Positions 22,001 through 31,989 of a DNA stretch of 64,000 nt are shown here, one piece after another. The notes beneath the pieces are model-generated. The model had not been told where the DNA came from, ran no database searches, and saw only the letters and a program-made list of their open reading frames with translations. Source of the DNA: Balanoglossus misakiensis (lineage: Eukaryota; Hemichordata). Position 1 is the stretch's first letter. Each line of letters begins with the position of its first letter. The translations under genes were made by a program, and so were the position numbers. The DNA lies in NCBI GenBank assembly GCA_040954595.2, contig CM082591.2, positions 7,254,001-7,318,000 of the forward strand. The letters are read 5' to 3'.

Positions 22001-24816
22001 TGGCTGTCTGGTCATTGATGAATACTTTTGTCTGTAAATTAGAAACATCAAAATGCGTGCAGATATTGACTCAATATCAATATCATGTGGATGAGATTGT
22101 TATGATCAATTCTGCAAGAGCATTTGATGGAGCATCAAGGTGTGCCAGAATAGAAAAAAGAAAAGCTATGAGCCAATTTGTGTGCAAATGTCCAATGTAC
22201 CGGTACAAGTAGGCTGATTATTGGCAGACACAGACAGCATAAAGCAATATAAAATAGAACAGTGGTTCAACCCTCTGTTATGATTGATATGGTTGAATCC
22301 ATATGCAACAGAAAGGGGTGAAAGGTTCACTCTTTGTTACAGTGGCCAGAAATAAAACAACTCTGGTCCAGGGTGAAAATGCTCAATTTCTACAATTTCA
22401 ACCACTAGTTACAATCATTCAATTTCTTCATTTGACTTTGGAATTGTCATATGTAGATATTCCACAATATCAAGAAACTTTAATTTTGTTATGATTATAA
22501 ATAATCAAAAAAGGTAATTCAAATTAGGAACTTACCAATTTTTTATCCACGTGACAATCTGGAACAGCCAGTGGTGTTGAGACAGACTATTTATCATGAC
22601 TCATCCTAAGTAACTGCAGGTTTTCCATCTCTCAGATCATCTGCAATGATGTCAATATATAAGTGGTTAGGGTATTTTCTTGCAAAAAAATATATCACTA
22701 AATTTCCAACAATGCATTTGACTTTCCAATAAATTCTTTAAAGTTAGAAAGGTTTACTCATCTGGTAAAAGAAAGTACCAGCCCTCTCGGCTAAGGAGTA
22801 GATAATTCTTCTCTGTTCACCAATATGACAATTACTGATTGAAAAGCAGACCATCTCTGGTTGGCTGGAAAAAGAAACAAAATCTTTGGCACAACAACAT
22901 TACAGATAGTATATAAAGTTAGAAATACTTTGTATTATAATAGTCTGTCAATAAAATGACAGATAGCTTTTTTCTTTATATTGCAAAGCAATAGAAATAG
23001 TTTCAGAAATTGATGTTTGCCTTGTTGCCCTGGTTTGAAAAGCTGCAAGTATAAGGTACGCAATGATCCTTGAGACATTGTTCAAGAATTTTTATGTAAG
23101 ACCTACTAATTTCAAAATTACAAGGCAAAGATTATTCCTGTACTGATCTGTTAAGATGTGTTACCATGACAACAATACTGTCACTAAATCCATTGAGCAA
23201 TTGAATAGGAACATTTTTTATGGGTTACAAAGACCATAAATAAAGTGATAATTTCAGGTAATATTTCTGCTACTTGTTTTCAAAAATAGAATTATTAACT
23301 GATATTAACATTTTGTCCAGTTTCCATGGTGACTTGGTTTTGGAAAATGTGTACATATAGAGTACTTTGGCAGAAATATATCATGGCAATAACTCGCTAA
23401 ATTTGTAAAAAAAAAAGTTTAAAGTTAAATTAAAACACTAACTTTAGCACATTACCAATGTTTTACAAAATACATTGAGGTTCAGTTTTCATGGTTACCA
23501 GTCAATAATGCTACCATCATACATTTTTTCCTAAAAATAATGGACCAAAAAATTATCCCTGAAACTCAGTTCAAGAATTGTTATGAAATGTCTACTGAGT
23601 CAAAAGTTACAAGTAAAAGATTATTTTTGAACTGATTTCTTTGAATGTGTTACCATGGCAACATCAACGATAGTATATCTATTGAATGGTTAAATAAGAT
23701 AGTCTTTTATGTATATTATAATATCAAAAAGAGACAGAGTAAATTTCCTCCTAGCTATATTGCAGAGAAAAAGAAATAGTTCAAGAAACTCATGGTTACT
23801 CTGGTTGCCATGGTTATTTGTCACTGTAAACATTGTGTAGAAAAACTACCCCTTAGTAGTTAAGTTGTCATAGCAATGATTCGTTTCTTTTGTAATATGT
23901 TTTCTCTTGTTAAAATGAACAATAAAACACTAACTCTAGCATATTTCTAATGCATCAATACAGCATGTTTGACCTTTGACCTTTGTTTCACCTAACAGGT
24001 CACTGGTCAGTGAGGACACTGGATGGCCAAAGTCCAAACCCAGGGCGAAAGTTTAAAAACCCATGGGGTATGGTGTTCCATGGTGACAAACTGGTGGTGT
24101 GTGACCAAGGCAACAGGGTTGTACAGATACTGAATCAAGATTACACCTGTGACAAAGTCTTGGGAAGTTTTGATGGTCAGTTTGCAAAGCCATTCCAGCC
24201 ACGGGATGTAGCTGTCTCCCATGACAACATCTACTTCATAAGTGATGATGGAAATTCTCAAATTGTTGTTTGTGATCAAAACAATAAAATTCTTAGAATA
24301 ATTACTCTACCTGCAGGCGTCGATGTCTGGGGCATCGCTCTACTGAATGGATTTGTTTTGGTCACTGAGAGCAAAGGTGATCGGCTACTCAAGTACACCC
24401 AAGATGGTCAGTATGTTGCAGAGGTTGGTGGTGAAGGTGTTGGCCAAACACAATTCAATGGGCCAGTCTCTGTGGTGGTCAACAGTAAGAATGTCATCAT
24501 GGTGTCTGACTGTGTCAATCACTGCATCAAGTGTTTTGATGCTGAATTGAAATTCTTGTATCAATTTGGTGTGAGAGGTTCAGGTCCTGGTCAGCTGTGG
24601 GGTCCATACAGCATTGACGTCGATGACGACGATAATTTGTTTGTGTGTGATCATATGAATTCTAGGATTGTGAAATGGAGATTTGATGGAGAGTGGATCT
24701 GTCACTTATTTGAAGGGGAGGTGACATGGCCTCGGTTCCTTGCAGTCAGCGGTGACAGAATTGCTGTTAGAGAGACTTACAGCGACCAAATCAAAGTATT
24801 CTACAAGCAGACATAA
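13519..24816 (+). CDS. GT-B-like module / TRADD-N-like / coiled-coil / NHL-propeller protein, copy A (10 exons, 1804 aa)
   Basis: Hand-assembled exons: 13519-16051, 16515-16979, 17285-17361, 17586-17664, 18265-18528, 18777-19382, 19536-19808, 21200-21349, 21482-21631 and 23999-24816. All introns are GT-AG and the total of 5415 nt stays in one frame. The domain order is three GT-B N-domain-like modules, a fourth joined to a GT4-like C-domain, a TRADD-N-like segment, linkers, a coiled coil, an acidic linker, two 50-aa repeats and a six-bladed NHL propeller. There is no signal peptide or membrane segment, so it should be intracellular. No RING or B-box is present, so it is not a TRIM protein. 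A role as an innate immune sensor or scaffold is an inference from architecture. The donor of exon 7 is uncertain (19808 or 19886, both phase 1). Confidence 0.75.
16515..16979 (+). CDS. Exon 2, copy A: TRADD-N-like segment
   Basis: This 465-nt exon encodes 155 residues, with acceptor ATCCATAG and donor A|GTAAGT. A charged helical start (NEERQQTISTAWNNCQQELN) leads to a block with GSLQITADMRRLYNLYRLRG, KALEPILMTDEMTEA and IPLQLIATYDQARFDELELF. The strand-helix pattern of GS-hydrophobic, LxxLxxxxxSGxL and a closing two-strand-helix unit recalls the TRADD N-terminal-like domain found with NLR and GT modules in marine invertebrates. That match is pattern-based and moderate. Confidence 0.75.
17285..17664 (+). 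CDS. Exons 3 and 4, copy A: short linker exons
   Basis: Exon 3 (17285-17361, 77 nt, phase 1 to 0) reads RDGGGIGPVVCNDSVDDEYV and EILAE. Exon 4 (17586-17664, 79 nt, phase 0 to 1) reads VDRTHLTLQREVTEKYVDIE and QTDLKQ. Both have consensus sites (TTTCAG|, |GTATGC, |GTGAGT). The products are acidic and look unstructured. Their match to exons of copy B at the same spacing and phase is the main support. Confidence 0.7.
18265..18528 (+). CDS. Exon 5, copy A: 88-aa exon absent from copy B
   Basis: Acceptor TTTTGCAG and donor CAG|GTAACT bound a 264-nt symmetric phase-1 exon. It encodes SGILSKLLFLEIDPTREIQK followed by a Lys- and Gln-rich helical stretch and HRPQVLELLGVRRYFMTDTE. I do not recognise the domain. 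Copy B has lost the whole exon but remains in frame because the exon length is a multiple of three. Confidence 0.65.
18777..19382 (+). CDS. Exon 6, copy A: coiled coil with duplicated 18-aa repeat
   Basis: This 606-nt exon is bounded by TTTCAG| and AAG|GTGAGA. After a short Pro-rich start (HGRPIHPIPVESISLQ) it encodes about 150 residues of heptad-like coiled coil (EKMILENQLKEALQEKSLLE, then LEQQEQTITELKSKLSKIQD). The segment TESVENKRKLVGE plus five residues occurs twice in a row (54 bp each, about 18949-19050), and only once in copy B. It is likely an oligomerisation rod. Confidence 0.8.
19536..19808 (+). CDS. Exon 7, copy A: acidic low-complexity linker
   Basis: The acceptor is ATTTGTAG. 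The frame encodes KLTPSDVPLKKDDTGDISP followed by Glu-, Pro- and Thr-rich sequence (PEMASEETGAEKAGHPQPET), probably disordered. The end at AAG|GTACAC (19808) and the alternative ATG|GTATAG (19886) both keep phase 1. The exon length 273 equals that of copy B despite compensating small indels, which argues for purifying selection on the frame. Confidence 0.6.
20110..21165 (+). mobile_element. LINE 3' fragment in intron 7 (unit A)
   Basis: This is a 5'-truncated non-LTR retrotransposon on the sense strand. It reads GVPKGSVLGPILFNMYTSPL and SFYADDSLLYMSF (RT with catalytic YADD). It ends in the typical C-terminus: ITPILYQLHWLPVTQHIVFK and LYVPCRNLRSAYQFKL. The frame is broken by TGA at 20522 and later frameshifts. 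The 3' tail has an AGCGTCA...TGACGCT stem-loop and ends in (TTA)n (about 21145-21162). It belongs to a different family from the minus-strand LINE at 3877. Both units carry it. Confidence 0.85.
21200..21349 (+). CDS. Exon 8, copy A: first 50-aa repeat exon
   Basis: This 150-nt phase-1 exon follows CTTTTGCAG and ends at CAG|GTATGT. It encodes KQSKGVTSKTRRFFGGSKE and then GDSGTTGSKDISEDTKGASV, a basic patch followed by a Ser/Thr/Gly-rich acidic stretch with many possible phosphorylation sites. The next exon repeats it. Function is unknown. Confidence 0.75.
21482..21631 (+). CDS. Exon 9, copy A: second 50-aa repeat exon
   Basis: This 150-nt exon is a tandem copy of exon 8 with its following intron (period 282 bp). 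It encodes PPKGIVSKMRRIFGGSKE and then GDSGTTGSKEISEDTKGASV. Acceptor TTTTGCAG and donor CAG|GTATGT are both kept, with phase 1 on both sides. Confidence 0.75.
21632..23998. other. Intron 9, copy A: non-coding with degenerate roughly 480-bp repeats
   Basis: No gene is supported. From about 22970 to 23980 a block with words such as GTTCAAGAATT, AAAGATTATT, GTGTTACCATGRCAACA and AAAACACTAACTYTAGCA recurs at about 480-500 bp spacing. The last partial copy runs into the acceptor of the NHL exon. The other sequence is unremarkable. Confidence 0.5.
23999..24816 (+). CDS. Exon 10, copy A: six-bladed NHL propeller, C-terminus
   Basis: The acceptor is CACCTAACAG and the stop is TAA at 24814-24816. 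The exon encodes about 272 residues with six NHL-type blades. Each has an F/L-x-x-P-x-G or equivalent entry and a (V)CD/SD-x-x-N-x-R signature, for example KLVVCDQGNRVVQI, IYFISDDGNSQIVV, VIMVSDCVNHCIKC and NLFVCDHMNSRIVK. NHL propellers bind RNA or protein through one face (known for Brat and TRIM71). The exon is framed as one complete domain. An AATAAA lies at 24891-24896, downstream of the stop. Confidence 0.9.
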
Positions 24817-24902
24817 ACATCACCATGAAATACATGTCCACACGAAATCAAAAAACAGTGAAATTTGGGAGAAAATTTAGAGGCTGCGGCAATAAATTTA
24901 CG

Positions 24903-25408
24903 ATTGATTGCATGCCATGGCAACAAAGTTCAAACTGAACCAATGTCACTTTCACAATTTTTGGAGTTATTTTCCACATTTTGAAGAAAAATTCCGAACA
25001 GAAATTAATTGTACGTGCAGTCGCTACATGTACTGAGTGTAGGAAAAATAAACTGAGGGTGTTTTGAGTAATTTTTGCAGTTTATTTTGAGGGATTTTGA
25101 GACAAGACTGTTTGAAACTGAATGCATTTCGTCAACTTGGCATGTAAACAATCAAAAATTGGGATCTTTTTTCCACATTTACAAAGCTCATTTTGGAAAA
25201 AAAATATTTCAGTCTACAGTCGCTTCATGTAACGAGTATAAACAATTCAAAACTGAGTCGTTTTGGAATATTTTTACTCGTTTTTTTCATGAATTTTGAC
25301 ATGGAGGGGTCTGAAAGTTATGGTGTGCACAGTCCACTTCCCATCAGATCTCCATTGCATCCGAAAGGATGAAGGCGTTTCATCAATTTATGTGTGCAAA
25401 ACAATTCT
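24903..25408 (+). repeat. 3'-flank repeat of the receptor gene (unit A)
   Basis: This is a direct repeat of 11474-11965 in the same orientation, about 13.4 kb apart, so the gene sits between two copies of its own 3' flank. Similarity starts at GCCATGGCAACAAAGTTCA and ends near TTTATGTGTG. Confidence 0.85.
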
Positions 25409-25698
25409 AAAAACTTACCTGTAAATCGCCAGAGATATATATTGTATTGTGATCTGTAAATATTTCCATTCGATAGTCCAAAATAATTGTTATTTCAAAT
25501 ATATATGAAGAAAGGATGCGCGACCGGTAATCTTTTAGTTTTACCGCCATTTGTTTTGAACTGTGTTATGGGCGCACAGTTCAATGAACGAAGGGGGGAG
25601 CTTGACTTTAACGGCAGAGGGCGCTATGACTATTTCTGCTATCAGGAATAGGAATCGATTGTGCTTCACGAACATTGACATACGGTAAAGTGTGTTTT

Positions 25699-26110
25699 CG
25701 TCAGCGTAAAATGTATGTATGAACTTGGAGAAATATATTCATTTGAGACATATTTTAGTCGTTCTTGTAAATAATCATGTTCTCTATTTGATATTGTAAA
25801 TATCGTGGTATGTTCTTGAATTTGCTAGCAAGATAAACTTTTCACAAACTTTAATAGGTAAACTTGATGAAATGGGAACTGTAGTATAAATATTCTCGTT
25901 GCCTTTTTCGCATTGTTGAACATAGCAGGTTTTTGTCAGCGTAAAAATGTACATATGGACCTGGAGAAATATATTCATTTGAGGCATATATTTTAGTGTG
26001 TATTGCTCTCTATTTGATATTGTAAATATCCTGTTCTTGTTATGTTCTTGAATTTGCAATCAAGATGAAGTTTTCACAAAGGTAAACTTGATGAAATGGT
26101 ACTGCTAGAT
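25699..26110 (+). repeat. Tandem duplication of about 235 bp (unit A)
   Basis: Two adjacent copies (about 25699-25880 and 25934-26100) share GGAGAAATATATTCATTTGA, then TATTTGATATTGTAAATATC, a TATGTTCTTGAATTTGC block and GGTAAACTTGATGAAATGG. The copy in unit B is at 60620-61020. No coding is evident. Confidence 0.75.
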
Positions 26111-26924
26111 TTTCAGAACAATTTATTTTTTCTTCCTGGCCTAAGGTTGAGATTCTATTGACGACCGACCATACATGTACGGTCCAATATGAAAGCAGCT
26201 GTCTGTGACCAACTCCAAAATTGCGCCCCCAAACACCACCACCACTACGTAGGTGATTCCAAAGTGATTCCAAAAGACGAGTTTGTATTATTTTTTTGCC
26301 ATTTCTTTATTTTCATCTAAAAATGGTCACCAAAATTGAGAATTGACAATTGTGTGCAATTTTAAAAAAAGACAATAATTGTTTGTATCCATACCTTTTC
26401 TGATGATTACTCCTGAAATTGAGAGAAGATACTTTGTAGCTGAAGGAAATATTTTCTAAAATTCTATAAATTACATATATTATAGCGTTTTGCAACTATT
26501 AGTACATTCTATATTTAAAATTAGCTTTCTGAATGTGAACATTCCAGACAAATGCATACAAATATCTGGCATAAACTCTGTAAGTTTTACACAATGTTAG
26601 AAAAAAAGATGTTTTTCATAATTTCATAATTTTATCACACAGTTGTGAATTGAATGCATGCGCACAATTATCCCCAAACAAAAATGACTTATCTAAAATA
26701 ATGAGTGTTGCTCAGTTTTCTGTTTGATAACAGATTTGTGTTTGCTTAAAGCAAAACACACAGTTGATTCAGAAAGATATGTATTATTTCAATAAATGCC
26801 CAGATTTGCAAATCTCAAAATTGGCCATCTTTTAACCAACTTTTTCTTAAAGCAATATTTTTCAATGTGTTGCCTTATAAAGCTCACATTTTATAACAAT
26901 CAATAATAAATCTTTCTAAAAAAA

Positions 26925-27040
26925 ATCTTCGCCATGCTGATGCCATGCAGACTTTAATAAACATGATTGTAAACCATTTACATAATCCTAAGTCATATGT
27001 GCATATCCTAACTATCGATTTTAGTTCCGGCATGCTGGAC
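26925..27040 (+). pseudogene. Reverse-transcriptase remnant (unit A)
   Basis: A short plus-strand frame reads RHADAMQTLINMIVNHL and then PKSYVHILTIDFSS. It resembles the DAxxxL...HL...yvRxLFIDFSSAF block of LINE reverse transcriptases. No other RT motif follows in frame. This is a weak, short match, mirrored in unit B at about 61830-61945. Confidence 0.4.
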
Positions 27041-29200
27041 TCATTTTTGTGTTGTCTGCTTGGAGATGACGCCATGTTTTGGAAGGGCGCCCTCTATAGC
27101 AAAAAGGCGTACGCAGATCAAAATGAAGCTCAACCTACAATACTAACTTCAGCTTTGAGCAGATTTTCAAAATATCCCAGCATTACGAACCCGGACATCT
27201 GCTATGGATGTACAATCATGACCAATATGCACACTATGTAAAAGTAAATCTATCAACTGCACATCATCCCACCAACCACTAAAGATAATTTCAGCCTCTC
27301 GTCTTATAAAAGATCCATGAAAAATTTGAGAACAGATTTGGAAGACGATGATTATTTTGAAAATTGGTTGCGAAGGTTACAGTGTATTCAGAGCATTCAG
27401 CAGTTATTAAACATAGATTTCACATATCATGTCAATCTCAACATTATTACGTTTAATTGTCAGGGTTCTCAACACGCTGGTTAGCAGTGGTCAGGCTGAC
27501 CAGCACTTAAGTTAAAAGCCAGCAACCAAAGGCTGCCCGCAGGTACTAAATGTATTGTCTACTCAATCCAGTCTATTGTCTTATTTTGATATGTTGATGA
27601 AGTGGTATGACTTGCAACAGTCATGAATATTAATGAGTATGAATATTAATGAGTAGCCAGCACTAAAGTCAACCATGTGAGAACCCTGAATTGTATTTGA
27701 CACCAACTGATATTTTTCACATGATTTGTAATTTTCAAGAATTATTTTTCTTCAAGAATATACCACAGGTTTAGCATGTAATTGCGCATCAAACATAAAT
27801 TGTAATCTAAATTTTATCTTTAAAACTCTTAATACGATGTCTGCTTCTCTTGAATATTAAATTGTTTATAAAAATATAGCTAAAATTGCTACATTCTAGA
27901 AGACTTAATGAATAAAGTTGAAATGGCTGACATGCAATAGTCTTGCTGAACTCTCTAATTGGTGACAATTGTCAAAAAATATGTTCTTTAAAGGGTGACG
28001 ATCGTCTTATGTGCATGTGTCAAACAAGTGACAGTGGCAATTTAGTTTGTGTAAATCACTCATCAATATCCATGGCAACCTGTCAGAATAAGATGCAATA
28101 TGAAATGTGACCATATTTTGAAATACATGTAACCAATGAACTCTGACATGAGACCATGACCACTTTTTACCTCAGAGTTAGGACCACTGTTCATCAAATA
28201 CCAAGAATGGCTGATAGTCTGAACCCACACAGAGAATAAGCAAATCTACTTTAGCATGAAAGCAGCCAAATGCAAGAAAAAATTTATCCTACGATCACAT
28301 CTTTAAATGTTTACGAACAATTTAGAAAGAAAACATGATACAATAATTTGACAAACATTTTTAGCTAGTTTTGTACTCATATTTAATATGCAGGACTCTA
28401 TTTTAGAAAAATATTGCATCAATACATGCTACCACTACTAATCGACATAGAAATGCAGCATTTATTTTTGTCTATTACACAATATAAGCATCATTATTGG
28501 CACGGTTACCCATCTTTCCATGATATTTTGCAAGAGCATCAGTGATGCTGAAAATAGCCAGAAGTTAATGAAACACCCAGCTGTCAAGTAAAAAAGCTTG
28601 CCATTATTGAAATTCTTCAATATCAATCACATGATCTGGCCATGTGACCCACAGCATTGTCATTTCCAGGTGACGGGCAAGCAATATTTCAGCATCCAGT
28701 AACAGTTTTTCCGGGTATGTTTGTACATGTACTTAAAAACCGCCAGACATGTAACATATATCAGGTATGGTGCCTCATCAGCCTTATGGCATTTCATCTG
28801 CACAGTCGTCATCAGCACCACATCGCTGAAGTTGCCCCGTCATCTGGAAATTTTAATGCCAACAGAACTTCTCCTGAATGTGTCTGACGTCATTTGACAT
28901 CGAAGAATAATCAAATATCAGATTGGTGGATCAATGCAAATGATGCTTTTTTTATCAGCTTTAACCCTTTCACCCCTATGCCCAGTAGAAAGGTCCAGAA
29001 CTGGTACAGAGAACAATGGAGTTGGACCAAACCATAGTGAAAACGGCAGTATTTGTGTGTGTGCAAAATCAAAATGACCAATGAGATGACGAGAGATGAC
29101 TACTCGGTGACTTCCGATTTTCCCATGAAGTCATGATGTGCATTGAGGACAATTTTCCATTCATCTTGTTCAGATTAATAGAATCTCACACTCCCTAGGT

Positions 29201-29300
29201 CCTGGGATCCTATTTCTCACACGAGTTGGGGATTTTCTGTCCCACATGACCCGCAGGCGAGTGTGAGAAATATGATCCTAGGTCCTTGGTGTGTGAGATT
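29201..29300. repeat. Collapsed version of the palindrome (unit B)
   Basis: This is the counterpart of 711-831. The left arm is intact through TTCTGTCCCACA, but most of the inner right arm (GTGTGGGACAGAATATCCCC in unit A) is missing. Only a shorter stem is left. The change is typical of deletion by slippage or cleavage at a hairpin. Confidence 0.7.
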
Positions 29301-30652
29301 CTATTTCTCACACCGTCACAAATTAGCCAAATTTGTATTAAAACATTGAATAATTGACTGTGGAAGTGACGTCTGGCACGTTGTAGTTTTTGTCTGTGTA
29401 ATACACATCGCGCCATTGGATAACATTTGCGCGTGTTAATTGAAGAATGTCTTGTCGTCCAATCAGCGCTCACGTAATATACAGCGTTCGATTCAGTGAG
29501 AGTGTGGGATCGATTTGTTCTCACACTCTGATCCCACACTCTCAGCGTGCCAGGAGTGTGAGAACAGAATATCCGTGTATCAGGCATTTTTGATAGTGTA
29601 TTCACGATGCTATCCATCTTCTATAGATCTTGGACACAGCAATTACACACCATGTACTTTTTGTGATCTCATGACACAATGTTCTAAAGAGTTGGCCGAC
29701 TGACTTTCGTTAGTCCAATACTTTCCAGAACCTCTCTCACTTCATCATAAGCCTCTGGTTGTTCAATGGTTGGTGGAATCTAAAATTGAATCAAATATTT
29801 CACTCATTAGACTGTCAGATTTCTTTCAAGCTCAAGTACCTTGATCCAACAAGCTCTTTTCTGCAGGCTTTGTTAGGAAGCTAAATAAAATGGAAGGGTG
29901 CCATCAGTAAGTTTATTCGAATGAGCCATTCTGAGTTTGAAAGTAAAAACATAAAAATAATTCAAACATTGGCAGCTATTGGGGATTGAATGCATTATGC
30001 AACAAATAGAATATGAAACACTACAAACTCTCAGACATATAAGAAACCTTTTTATATTCGTGAGTGATGACAAGCCCTGCAGAGATACATGTAGTTGGAC
30101 TCAAACCGACTTGAAGATATTAGACGCACACTACCATCAATCACATTAACCCTTTCACCACCATAGTTCAGTCCAAACCCATTGCTTTCTATGGTACCAT
30201 TGGACCTCTAAAGAGGGAACTGGGGGTGAAAGAGTTAAGCCCTGTGATCTCAGAGCCTTGGTGACCTATAACCCTAACAGTGCCAAGTCAGTAGCAAACG
30301 GTGTCATTTTCATACACTTTCATTCCTTTTGGGTTCCAGGCATACCATGACTATGGAGAATCTGAACATGTATCATCTGTGTATTGTGAAATATTTTGAC
30401 AGCCAACTCAAAACTCAGTCGCTTCTGCTGGTAATTTTATCTGGCCAAGCGGGTCATAAGCGTTGGATACAGATAAATCAAGCCATTCAACTCAGTCAAA
30501 ATACACACGTGGCAAAGAAACAAAAGATATCCAACTCGGTCAAAGTACGTCCAATGGCCCATAGTGACCATACATATATTATCACGTTCCATACCTGGTA
30601 GGGTTAGAATAAAGTCCCTTTTTTCCTGAGCACAGTTCAAATGCTACCTCAT

Positions 30653-30828
30653 CTTAAAAGATTGTCCATTGGCCATCGACATCAGTGTTGACCTTGAGAT
30701 CTTTCCAGATTTAGTTTTCGGCAATTTTGTCACAATGACCGCTTTCTTGAATGCAGCAACGGGTCCTATTGATTCCCTGACAATCTGCACAACTTCATTC
30801 ATTATGTTGTGGTGAGACTTGTTGACAT
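30653..30828 (-). pseudogene. ACSS3-like acyl-CoA synthetase C-terminal exon, donor lost (unit B)
   Basis: The 176-nt counterpart of 2600-2758 keeps an open frame. It reads VVQIVRESIGPVAAFKKAV and then LPKTKSGKISRSTLMSM, the conserved C-terminal domain with the catalytic lysine of the A10 motif. The acceptor (TTTCTTGACAG) is kept. The donor is destroyed: AAG|GTGAGA in unit A is AAG|ATGAGG here, and reading through meets a stop just after SFKMR. Family membership is secure. The assignment to ACSS3 rather than another ACSS member rests on remembered family pattern. Confidence 0.75.
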
Positions 30829-31948
30829 CTGTCAAGAAAGTGAAACATGCAAGGTTTCAAAGTAGAATTTCACTTTTTCACTAATGAACTCTGACCTGGA
30901 ACGGAGACCTTTGGCCCAACTACTTTTGTGTACAATCAGTACATGCACCACCGACATTATCTGTTTTGACTATTTTTTCCAGTATTTTTTTCCGAGTATC
31001 AACCATGGTTTCTTGTTCAGCTCTCCAAAGCACAGGGCGCTCGATCTCAAAAAATAAAAAAATAAATAAAAATAAATTTGTTGTTGTTGTTGTTGTTGCA
31101 AATAATAATGATTCGATATTAAAAAGAAATAAAAAAATAGCGTCAAGGACACTTGATGCTCTCTCAGTGTGTAGTGGATGATGAGCAGCATGTTTGGAGA
31201 ACAGTGGTTTGGTATATGGGTGAAAGGAACAATTTGAAAACACCAAGGTGAAATGCTGAACTGTTTTGCTCATGTAATATTGAATGAAGCTTGATAAGGT
31301 GGGTGCTTGGCAGGGTGAAAAACCACTTGTCAAGGGCTTTGATAACTGTTTTAAATTTAGTCTTAAAAATGGCCCGCACACACAAATGGCCTCACACAAA
31401 TATATTCTGTCATTTCCCCCACTTATTTTGTATCTTATGTTATACTGATGGAATTCATTGTGTATTGTCAAATCAAATTGCACCAGTGCAAGCTATGAGA
31501 AATGGGTTTTGAAAAAGAAAACAGTGCAAGTAGAAGTACTAGTCTAAAAGTGAAAGAAATACATTTTGAAAAAAAAAAATATCAGACAGCATTCAAGATC
31601 AGCTGAAGTGGTTTGATAAAAAGTTCTCCCTTTTCAAGTATATACTGTCATGTACTGACTATAGTAGTGTAGGTGTTAGCAAAAAAATACATGAATTATT
31701 CAAACAGAAAGTTCAATCATTTAGTTTCCCAGTTGATGGGAGCATAGCAGTTGTGAACATAGTATATGAAATAATTTAAAATAGTCACTGCTCTCTGGTC
31801 CATCATTTTCGGGAGAAGTAACCTTATTTCACATCAATAGTTTCCCACCCGTCATTTCAAGCTAATTTCATGTAGAACAAAACTCCTATACAACATAATG
31901 ACATTTCTATAGAACCCTTTTTTGCTGGTTGGGCCCACAGACTAACAC

Positions 31949-31950
<2 letters not shown>

Positions 31951-31989
<39 letters not shown>

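Larger units (their letters stand above)
1..28468 (+). repeat. Tandem array unit A
   Basis: Position 1 matches 28469 and 63348, and the order of every landmark is repeated: palindrome, synthetase exon, LINE, hAT-like pseudogene, integrase, THAP exon, receptor-like gene and 3' flank. The unit start is arbitrary because the window opens in mid-array. Unit A is 28,468 bp, and almost all the length difference from unit B comes from identifiable insertions. The stretches not covered by other entries (about 1-705, 840-2128, 2761-3876, 6930-7480 and 27050-28468) show no gene I can support. Confidence 0.95.

Noticed and set aside
26945-27241. A possible small gene before the unit end
   Set aside because: The first third resembles an RT remnant and the rest matches nothing. 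The equivalent frame in unit B differs in length and end, so I kept only the RT-like part at low confidence.
30920-31483. A 187-aa minus-strand frame in unit B
   Set aside because: It runs through GTT- and AAAT-type simple repeats (31050-31140) and is broken into several frames in unit A. It shows no domain.
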